Positions 58,501 to 64,000 of a DNA stretch of 64,000 bases are shown piece by piece (within the stretch, counting starts at the first letter, position 1; the number at the start of each line of letters is the position of its first letter). The DNA is from Variovorax sp. OV700 (GTDB lineage: Bacteria; Pseudomonadota; Gammaproteobacteria; Burkholderiales; Burkholderiaceae_C), in NCBI RefSeq assembly GCF_900099805.1, contig NZ_FNDR01000002.1:124001-188000 (forward strand), in the 5' to 3' direction. The notes under the pieces were generated by a model. That model saw only the letters and a program-made list of their open reading frames with translations. It searched no databases and had not been told where the DNA came from. Both the position numbers and the translations under genes were made by a program.

Positions 58501-58588
58501 TGAAGCGCTTCATTTTTAGAAGCTGGCACGCACGCCATCTCTGAAACCTGCGTGCCTTGATCCTAACTTGAAGCGCTTCATATTTCAA
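58501..58588 (-). promoter_or_regulatory. LacI-controlled promoter: sigma-70 boxes with two perfect operators
   Basis: On the minus strand a -35 box TTGAAA (58588-58583) and a -10 box TAGGAT (58565-58560) are separated by exactly 17 bases, and the 12-bp perfect palindrome TGAAGCGCTTCA fills the spacer at 58569-58580. A second identical palindrome lies at 58501-58512, roughly 40-50 bases past the expected start of transcription, 68 bases from the first. The central CG and symmetry fit a LacI-family operator, and the LacI gene is the distal gene of the same unit. This should give tight repression by blocking polymerase and by looping or roadblock. Confidence 0.8.
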
Positions 58589-58681
58589 GCCGGGGCAGCG
58601 GCCGCGCGTAGGGGTCTTCCCTTAGAGCAAAGGAGACCTGCGCCAACCCCAGCGCGAAAAGCGCAAAGGGGAACTCGGAGC

Positions 58682-59557
58682 TCAGCCGCCGAATCGGGGT
58701 TCCGCGATGCCGCGCACACCCAGATCATGGATGGCGAACAGGCTGCCGCCCTGCACGCCGTCGATGGGAAAGCGCGGCAGTGGCGGCTTGGCCATCGAGG
58801 TGACATACAGGATGTCGAGGTTGGGCCCGCCGAAATTCACGCTGGTCACCTTCTTCACCGGCATCTCGATCACGCGGTCGACGGTGCCGTCGGGCGCGTA
58901 GCGAATCAGCCGGCCGTCGTAGACCTGCGCGTTCCACAGGAAGCCTTCGGCATCGACCGTCGATCCGTCCGCAGCGCCGCCGGTGGAGGTATCGAGCTTG
59001 GCGAACGTGCGCCGGTTCGACACATTGCCTGTGTCCATGTCGTAGTCATAGGCCCAGATCTCGCCGGACCAGGTGTCGGCGAAATAGAAGGTGCGGCCGT
59101 CGGGGCTCCAGCAGGGACCGTTGGAGCAGATGATGTGGTCGTCGAGCTTGTGCAGCGAGAGGTCGGGGTCGAGCCGGTAGAGCGCACCGTTCGGCCCCTC
59201 CTCGTTCATGTCCATCGAGCCCGCAATGAAACGGCCGCGCCGGTCCACCTTTCCGTCGTTGAGCCGGTTGCCGGTCTTGCCGGGCTCGGGATGGACGATG
59301 AGCTGCGTTTCGCCGGTCGCGAAGTCGAGAAAATGAAAGCCGCTCGCGAGCGAGAGCACGGCGCCTCCGCGACTTCGCAGCGCCATGGAGCCGATGCGCG
59401 CGGGCACGTCCCAGGCGCGCACCTCACGGCCGTCCGCGGTGCAGCGGAACACCTTGCATCCGAAGCTGTCGATCCAGTAGAGCCGCTGCTCCTCGATGTC
59501 CCAGACCGGACCTTCGCCCAGTTCTGTCTTTACGTCGACAAGGATTTCGATGCGCAT
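58682..59557 (-). CDS. SMP-30/gluconolactonase-type lactonase
   Basis: A 291-residue six-bladed beta-propeller of the SMP-30/LRE family. Metal ligands can be placed: the Glu in LGEGPVWD near residue 14, Asn in ICSNGPCWSPDG near 145, and Asp in TVDAEGFLWNAQ region (D about 193); YFADTWSGEIWAYDYD fits a blade. It opens lactones of sugar acids or related ring esters. It begins 11 bases after the stop of the BKACE gene and belongs to the unit starting at 61334. A lactonase after GMC or SDR oxidation of a cyclic sugar or polyol is a natural pathway step. Confidence 0.88.
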   Translation of the reverse strand: MRIEILVDVKTELGEGPVWDIEEQRLYWIDSFGCKVFRCTADGREVRAWDVPARIGSMALRSRGGAVLSLASGFHFLDFATGETQLIVHPEPGKTGNRLNDGKVDRRGRFIAGSMDMNEEGPNGALYRLDPDLSLHKLDDHIICSNGPCWSPDGRTFYFADTWSGEIWAYDYDMDTGNVSNRRTFAKLDTSTGGAADGSTVDAEGFLWNAQVYDGRLIRYAPDGTVDRVIEMPVKKVTSVNFGGPNLDILYVTSMAKPPLPRFPIDGVQGGSLFAIHDLGVRGIAEPRFGG

Positions 59558-59567
59558 GAGGGTCTCC

Positions 59568-60500
59568 TTAGAACGCGACCTTCGCCGCGCCCTTGAGATT
59601 CAGGATCTCGCGCGCCTCCTGGGGCGTTGCGACGTCGATGTTGAGGGCCTCGAGCACGGCGCGGATGCGCAGCACCTGCTCGGCGCTCGACGCTGCCAGG
59701 CGGCCCGGCGCGATCCACAGCGAATCCTCCAGGCCGACGCGCACGTTGGCGCCCATGGCCGCGCCGATGGTGGCGAGCGTCATCTGATTGCGGCCAGCGC
59801 CGAGAATCGACCAGCGGTAGCGGTCGCCGAACAGGCGGTCCGCGGTGCGGCGCATGTGCATCAGATCTTCCGGATGGCCGCCAATGCCGCCCAGGATGCC
59901 GAACACCGACTGCACGAACAGCGGCGCCTTGACCAAGCCCCGCTCCAGAAAATGCGCGAGGTTGTTCAGGTGGCTGATGTCGTAGCACTCGAACTCGAAG
60001 CGCGTGCCGTTCGCATCGCCAATGCGCAGGATGTTCTCGATGTCGGTGAAAGTGTTCTTGAACACGAGGTTGCGGCTGTTCTCCAGGTTCTCGCGCTCCC
60101 ATTCATGCTTGAGCTCCTTGTAGCGATCGAGCATCGGGAACAGGCCGAAGTTCATCGAGCCCATGTTCAGCGAAGCGAGTTCGGGCTTGAACACGGTGGC
60201 CGGGCGCATGCGCTCCTCGACCGTCATGTGCGGGCTGCCGCCCGTGGTGATGTTGATCACCGCATCGGTTGCCGCTTTGATCTTCGACAGGAAGGGCCGG
60301 AACAGCTCGGGGTCCTGCGACGGGCGGCCGTCGACCGGATCGCGCGCATGCAGATGCAGGATTGCCGCGCCGGCCTTCGCCGCGTCGATCGCCGCTGTGG
60401 CGATCTCGTCGGCCGTCACGGGCAAATGCGGCGACATGCTGGGAGTGTGGATCGCGCCCGTGGGAGCGCAGGTGATGATTGCCTTGGTGCGTGTTGCCAT
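59568..60500 (-). CDS. BKACE family beta-keto acid cleavage enzyme
   Basis: A 310-residue TIM-barrel protein of the BKACE (former DUF849, 3-keto-5-aminohexanoate cleavage) family. Zinc ligands fit His49 and His51 (AILHLHARDP) and a C-terminal Glu near 258 (VGLEDSLW). Family members cleave a beta-keto acid with acetyl-CoA into acetoacetate and a new acyl-CoA; specificity varies widely and is set by residues not decidable by eye. The presence of a beta-keto acid cleavage step implies the pathway reaches a 3-oxo acid. It is second after an SDR gene 51 bases upstream, which could make that 3-oxo acid. Confidence 0.9.
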   Translation of the reverse strand: MATRTKAIITCAPTGAIHTPSMSPHLPVTADEIATAAIDAAKAGAAILHLHARDPVDGRPSQDPELFRPFLSKIKAATDAVINITTGGSPHMTVEERMRPATVFKPELASLNMGSMNFGLFPMLDRYKELKHEWERENLENSRNLVFKNTFTDIENILRIGDANGTRFEFECYDISHLNNLAHFLERGLVKAPLFVQSVFGILGGIGGHPEDLMHMRRTADRLFGDRYRWSILGAGRNQMTLATIGAAMGANVRVGLEDSLWIAPGRLAASSAEQVLRIRAVLEALNIDVATPQEAREILNLKGAAKVAF

Positions 60501-60551
60501 GTGGGTTCCGAGTCGGTGCTTGTGGCGTTGAGGGTTGAAAGGACGAGGTGG

Positions 60552-61334
60552 TCAGCTCAGGGCTTGCGTGTGGCCATCGACGACGAGCTCCTGGCCCGTG
60601 ACGCTGGCCGCGAGGTCGCTGGCCGCGAACAAAACCATGTTGGCGATGTCAGTGGTCGTGACCATGCGGCCCAGCGACGCCTGCGCGGTGTAAGAGCGCG
60701 TCACGTCTTCGAGCGAACGGCCCGACGCCTCTGCCTTGGCAGCGATGACCGCGCGAATGCGCGGCCCGTCCACCGCGCCGGGAAGGATCGCGTTCACGCG
60801 AATGCCGTCGCCGCCGAGCTCGATGGCCAGCGTCTTGGTGAAGCCCACCACGCCCCACTTGGAGGCCGAGTACGGCGAGCGGCCCGGCATGCCGAGGTGG
60901 CCGGCCGCCGACGAGAGGTTGACGATCGAGGCGCCGCTGCTCTGGCGCAGGCGCGGCACGGCGGCGCGCACGCAGAGGAACTGACCCGTCAGGTTGACGG
61001 CCAGCGTGCGCTCCCAGTCGGCCAGGGACAAAGTTTCGACGCCGCCCGTCGGGCCAGCGATGCCGGCGTTGTTCACCAGGATGTCGAGGCCGCCCAGCTT
61101 CTGGTCGAGCACCTCGAACAGTGCCGCGACTTCCGCCTCGCTGGACACGTCGGCGCGGCAGCCGTTCACCTGCGGCAGATCGGCCGCAAGGCGAGACAGC
61201 GCGGCCTCTTGCACGTCGCAGACCAGCACCCGTGCGCCCGCGGAAACGAAGGAGCGCGCGATCGCAAGACCGATACCGTCGGCACCGGCGGTCACGAGGA
61301 CTCGCCTGCCCGAAAACGAATCTTGATTCCACAT
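60552..61334 (-). CDS. Short-chain dehydrogenase/reductase
   Basis: A 260-residue SDR. The glycine motif is TAGADGIG (one residue shifted from the canonical TGxxxGIG), with DVQE after strand two for NAD, NNAGIAG, and the catalytic YSASK. A GGAGG lies 9 bases before the ATG at 61334. It is the first gene of the SDR-BKACE-lactonase unit and may oxidise a 3-hydroxy acid to the 3-oxo acid used by BKACE. The unit's start region has inverted repeats around the ATG and a TGTGATCACA palindrome. Confidence 0.9.
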   Translation of the reverse strand: MWNQDSFSGRRVLVTAGADGIGLAIARSFVSAGARVLVCDVQEAALSRLAADLPQVNGCRADVSSEAEVAALFEVLDQKLGGLDILVNNAGIAGPTGGVETLSLADWERTLAVNLTGQFLCVRAAVPRLRQSSGASIVNLSSAAGHLGMPGRSPYSASKWGVVGFTKTLAIELGGDGIRVNAILPGAVDGPRIRAVIAAKAEASGRSLEDVTRSYTAQASLGRMVTTTDIANMVLFAASDLAASVTGQELVVDGHTQALS

Positions 61335-61375
61335 CGATCATGACCTCCATGAGCTGATGTGTGGAATCATATATT

Positions 61376-61385
61376 TGTGATCACA
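61376..61385. promoter_or_regulatory. Palindrome TGTGATCACA upstream of the SDR-BKACE-lactonase unit
   Basis: A perfect 10-bp palindrome lies 42 bases upstream of the SDR start, just beyond a possible -10 box TATGAT (minus strand, 61371-61366) that has no good -35. It is too compact for a CRP site (which needs six bases between halves) but fits GT-N-AC type GntR operators. An additional inverted repeat GATTCCACA/TGTGGAATC (61325-61333 and 61360-61368) surrounds the start codon. It differs from the LacI operator, so this unit may be under separate control. Confidence 0.35.
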
Positions 61386-61426
61386 GTTAGACCCCCGGTA
61401 TTTACCCGCGACTGGCTGCCCTGTCT

Positions 61427-62365
61427 CTAGCCAATCGATCTGTCTGCACCGCGCAGACACTGTTCCATGAACAACGCAGCGCTTTCCAGGGCCTGTCGTG
61501 CTTGCGGCTGCAACTGCGCAACAAAGTGCCAAGCGTGGAACATATGGGGCCAGACTTCGAGAGTCATCCTCACGCGGTTCTCGGCAAGGTGCGTTGCGAG
61601 GCGCATGCCGTCCGTGAGCATCAGTTCTGCTTCTCCCATCTGGACCATGATGGGCGGCAGACCCGTCACGTCGGCAAACACGGGCGACGCCATCGGATGA
61701 TTCGGCAAAGCGCCTTGGAGGAACACATTCGCCAGGAACACAAGGCCGGTTTTGGTATTCAAGAGATCGATGGTTTCCCGATTCGTCATCGAGATGCCGG
61801 TGTGCTCCAGATTGGCCCACGGCGAAATCGCCACCCCTCCGGCCGGCAGAGCCAGGCCGGAGTTGCGGGCCGCCACCATGACCGTCACAGTCATGGCGCC
61901 ACCAGCAGACTCGCCGGCAAAGACGATCTTCCTGGCCGGGTACCCTTCGTCAAGCAAGCCCTTGTAGAACCGCAGGGTGTCGTCGATAGGAGCCGGAAAA
62001 GGGTGCTCAGGCGCCAATCGATAGTCCGGCAAGAACACCTTGGCGCCCATCGTCTTCGCAAGATTGCCGCCGATGCCGTGGTAGCCGGCCGGCTCGCCCA
62101 CGATGTACGCGCCTCCATGGATGTAGACAACAACGGCATCGGTTCTGAGAACATCGGGGGTTGCCAACTGGCCCGGTATGCCGCCTATCACGACGTCCTC
62201 AAAGGTGATGCCCGCGGGTGCAGGGTTCTGCGCCAACATCTTGCTGTAGCGCGCTCGAATCTCGGCCAGAGAGACTGTCTTGTTCTCGCCAGTCAAGACA
62301 GGCCCCAGATCTCGCAGGCTCTCGCTCCATTGCGCCACGAAAGCGCGTGCTTCATTTGTCAACAT
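61427..62365 (-). CDS. HSL-family alpha/beta hydrolase (esterase)
   Basis: A 312-residue esterase of the hormone-sensitive lipase branch (group IV). The oxyanion motif HGGAY near residue 74, the nucleophile in GESAGG near 146, an aspartate in ELMLTDGMRL and the histidine in WPHMFHAWH complete the triad. It would cleave short acyl esters. The start at 62365 is 4 bases from the stop of the next hydrolase gene, so the hydrolase genes are probably one unit. No regulator adjoins. Confidence 0.9.
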   Translation of the reverse strand: MLTNEARAFVAQWSESLRDLGPVLTGENKTVSLAEIRARYSKMLAQNPAPAGITFEDVVIGGIPGQLATPDVLRTDAVVVYIHGGAYIVGEPAGYHGIGGNLAKTMGAKVFLPDYRLAPEHPFPAPIDDTLRFYKGLLDEGYPARKIVFAGESAGGAMTVTVMVAARNSGLALPAGGVAISPWANLEHTGISMTNRETIDLLNTKTGLVFLANVFLQGALPNHPMASPVFADVTGLPPIMVQMGEAELMLTDGMRLATHLAENRVRMTLEVWPHMFHAWHFVAQLQPQARQALESAALFMEQCLRGADRSIG

Positions 62366-62369
62366 GGTT

Positions 62370-63191
62370 TCAGACCTGGGGATTGGAGAAGAAGCCGACG
62401 ATCTCGGGAAGCACCAGTTCCGGAGCCTCCAGGGTGGGACTGTGGCCGATCTTCTTCAACCGAATCAGCTTCGCGTTGGGTAGCTCCGCCTTCATCTGGT
62501 CCGACCAAGCAGGTGGACGCGGCATGTCTTCTTCGCCGTTGATGATCAGCACCGGGATCTTGATCGAGGGCAGCAATTCGACCGAGCTCTCGCGATGCAT
62601 GACGCCCTTCATCGCCGGACGCAACGATTTGGGCAGGGCAGCGATGCGGTTGCGCCAGAACGCCACCATTTCCTTCTTGGCGGGGTTCTGGCGGGTGGTT
62701 TCGCCGAACATCACCCGCATGGTCATTTCCAGGATCTCGCCGGTGAAACCCTGATTGCCGGCATCGACCACCCACTGCGCGAACAGCGCGCCCTGGTCGG
62801 GCGGTTCGCCGCAGGCCGATGAGCCGGCGACGACCAGCGATCGGAACAACTCCTGTCGTCGAGCGATCAAGCGAAATGCAACGTCGCCCCCCATCGATTG
62901 CGCCATCACGTTGATCGACTTGATGCCCATTGCGTCGATCAGCGCCTGCATGTCGTCCGCACACTGGTCCATGCTGATGATGTCGACGTCCTCGATCGCG
63001 CTCTTGCCTTGTCCGCGGAAATCGGGACGAACCACCCTGAACTTGCCCTCGGCGGCCTTGACCAGGCCATCGAACATGGTGCCGTCCAGGAAGCACGAGT
63101 GCAGGCAGAGGATGACGGGAAGATCGCTCTCTCCCGTGTCCTCGACCCATAAAGTCGTGCCGTTGATCTCTTTGTGAGTGCCTTGTGCCAT
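62370..63191 (-). CDS. Alpha/beta hydrolase
   Basis: A 273-residue alpha/beta hydrolase. The nucleophile elbow is AQSMGG near residue 95, the acid in INGEEDMP near 215, and the histidine in KKIGHSPTLEAPE near 250; RPDFRGQGKSA and LCLHSCFLDG are further family parts (Cys-rich oxyanion region HSC in place of HGx). It resembles 3-oxoadipate enol-lactonase-like proteins but the substrate cannot be named. Start at 63191; an open frame extends upstream to 63353 without ribosome site. Confidence 0.88.
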   Translation of the reverse strand: MAQGTHKEINGTTLWVEDTGESDLPVILCLHSCFLDGTMFDGLVKAAEGKFRVVRPDFRGQGKSAIEDVDIISMDQCADDMQALIDAMGIKSINVMAQSMGGDVAFRLIARRQELFRSLVVAGSSACGEPPDQGALFAQWVVDAGNQGFTGEILEMTMRVMFGETTRQNPAKKEMVAFWRNRIAALPKSLRPAMKGVMHRESSVELLPSIKIPVLIINGEEDMPRPPAWSDQMKAELPNAKLIRLKKIGHSPTLEAPELVLPEIVGFFSNPQV

Positions 63192-63297
63192 GGAAAATCT
63201 CCGCCTCTCGTTTGATTCAATTGCCCCCGCTCGCCCGCGATGGCGGTCGTGGGCAGACCTGCCCGAAAAGGGCTCGGCGTCCCAATCGATTGTTTTG

Positions 63298-64000
63298 CTA
63301 GCGCGAGGCCTTGCTGACACCGGCCTTTTCGAAGAAGGCTCGCACGGTCTCACAGAATTCGAGCGGGTTCTCGGTCATCGGGTAGTGCCCGGTGCCTGCG
63401 AGGACGGCGATTTCGCTGCCGGGGATGCGAGAGGCCGTCTCTTCGACCTTGCTTTGAAAGACGAGCCAATCGGCGTCGCCGCGCAGCAGCATGACGGGCG
63501 CCTTGATCTTCCCCACCTCGTCGCGCTTGTCGAAATTGCCGTATCCGGTCAAGTCGCCGCGCATCACTTCGGGTGTCGTGCGAGAGATCTGCCACACCAC
63601 GTCGCGCGCCCGGTCGGGTGGCGTGCGATTGCCGGTCATAGAGCGCGACCAGGCGCCGATGATGTCGGTGCCGTTCATCAGCAGCATGTCGAGGAAGAAC
63701 TCCGAGACCGTCGGCGTGTAGTCCGCACCCTCGGCCGACACGATCGCGCTGTACGCATCGGGGCGGCGCGCGCCCAGTTCCAGCACGAGATTTCCGCCCA
63801 TGGAGCAACCGATGATCGCGGGCTTCACAAGCCCGAGTTTGTCCATCAGCTTTTCGTTGAATTCGGCATGGCGCGTCAGGCTTTGAAATGGGCCCTCCGC
63901 CGGCAGTTCCGACTTCGAGTGACCCGGCGCGTCGACGGCAATGACGCGATAGCTGTCGGACAGGCCTTCAAGCACATGCCGGTACATCAGTGTGTCCTGC
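63298..64000 (-). CDS. Alpha/beta hydrolase (N-terminus cut by window edge)
   Basis: At least 233 residues to the window end; the frame runs on past base 64000 (QDTL before MYRHVLEGLSD), so an internal ATG at 63987 is not the real start. AVDAPGHSKSE, nucleophile GCSMGGNLV, acid RGDADWL and histidine GTGHYPM are all present, so the triad is complete. The missing part should hold the first strand and oxyanion loop. It lies 106 bases upstream of the next hydrolase gene, with a GGGCA-GACC-TGCCC hairpin at 63251-63264 between them that may weaken read-through. Confidence 0.88.
   Translation of the reverse strand, partial: QDTLMYRHVLEGLSDSYRVIAVDAPGHSKSELPAEGPFQSLTRHAEFNEKLMDKLGLVKPAIIGCSMGGNLVLELGARRPDAYSAIVSAEGADYTPTVSEFFLDMLLMNGTDIIGAWSRSMTGNRTPPDRARDVVWQISRTTPEVMRGDLTGYGNFDKRDEVGKIKAPVMLLRGDADWLVFQSKVEETASRIPGSEIAVLAGTGHYPMTENPLEFCETVRAFFEKAGVSKASR

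Noticed and set aside
58475..58588. Longer start for the branched-chain-type binding protein
   Set aside because: The extension would encode the operator DNA and destroy the signal peptide; the ATG at 58474 has a proper ribosome site.
1..64000. tRNA, rRNA, CRISPR arrays, transposases, integrases or phage genes
   Set aside because: Both strands were read for cloverleaf-like and repeat-spacer patterns and for transposase or integrase motifs; none was seen. A tRNAscan or ISfinder search would settle it.

Overview
The window looks like a chromosomal stretch of a high-GC betaproteobacterium of the family Comamonadaceae, most likely Variovorax or a close relative. The reasons are the GC-rich codon use throughout, the Bug/TctC-type binding proteins beside catabolic enzymes, the fused amino-acid permease/ATPase, the PaoABC-type aldehyde oxidoreductase, and intergenic repeat segments of a kind I associate with that family. 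The genus is an inference from memory, not from a search. I see no rRNA, tRNA, CRISPR array, insertion sequence, integrase or phage gene. Nearly all genes are transport, catabolism or regulation, as in an accessory metabolic region of a soil generalist.

Layout. 1-152: end of an unrecognised gene. 311-4233 (minus): binding protein, fused permease/ATPase and acetamidase/formamidase, an amide or amino-acid uptake operon. 4415-8954 (minus): SRPBCC protein, Lrp regulator, class III aminotransferase, GhrA-type reductase and a two-domain acetyltransferase. 8955-9456: the only gene-free stretch over 300 bases. 9457-19419 (plus): HAD dehalogenase, FAD amine oxidase, a complete Dpp-type peptide ABC transporter, a tartrate/malate-type dehydrogenase and a succinate-semialdehyde-type dehydrogenase. 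19445-22011: old yellow enzyme and SDR, divergent from a MarR regulator, with paired palindromic operators between. 22008-22108: a frameshifted relic of a yhdH/acuI-like reductase. 22124-26403: IlvD/Edd dehydratase, RraA-like aldolase and Bug protein, divergent from a GntR regulator.

26582-33304 holds unlinked genes: a TIGR04325-type methyltransferase, a diguanylate cyclase with duplicated PAS domains, LuxR and LysR regulators, a RidA-like protein, a small phosphatase and several small unknowns. 33315-35115 (minus) is a LysR-AraC-VOC run with ATGA overlaps, divergent from an amidase, a Bug protein and a DHA2-type MFS exporter (35186-39109). 39120-44064 (minus) is a paoABC-like aldehyde oxidoreductase behind an AraC regulator. 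44212-46618 holds a small unknown, a RibD-like reductase and a second old yellow enzyme.

46637-61334 (minus) is the most interesting block. It encodes a branched-chain-type ABC importer (with an LivM-LivG fusion), GMC oxidoreductase, FAD-linked D-2-hydroxyacid dehydrogenase, an unusual shikimate-dehydrogenase-like enzyme, aldehyde dehydrogenase, two SDRs, an SMP-30 lactonase, a BKACE enzyme, and a LacI regulator at the distal end. Two identical perfect 12-bp palindromes lie before the binding-protein gene, one of them exactly between a good -35 and -10. This reads as one self-regulated catabolic pathway for an unidentified cyclic or polyhydroxylated substrate. 61427-64000 (minus) carries three alpha/beta hydrolases, the last cut by the window edge.
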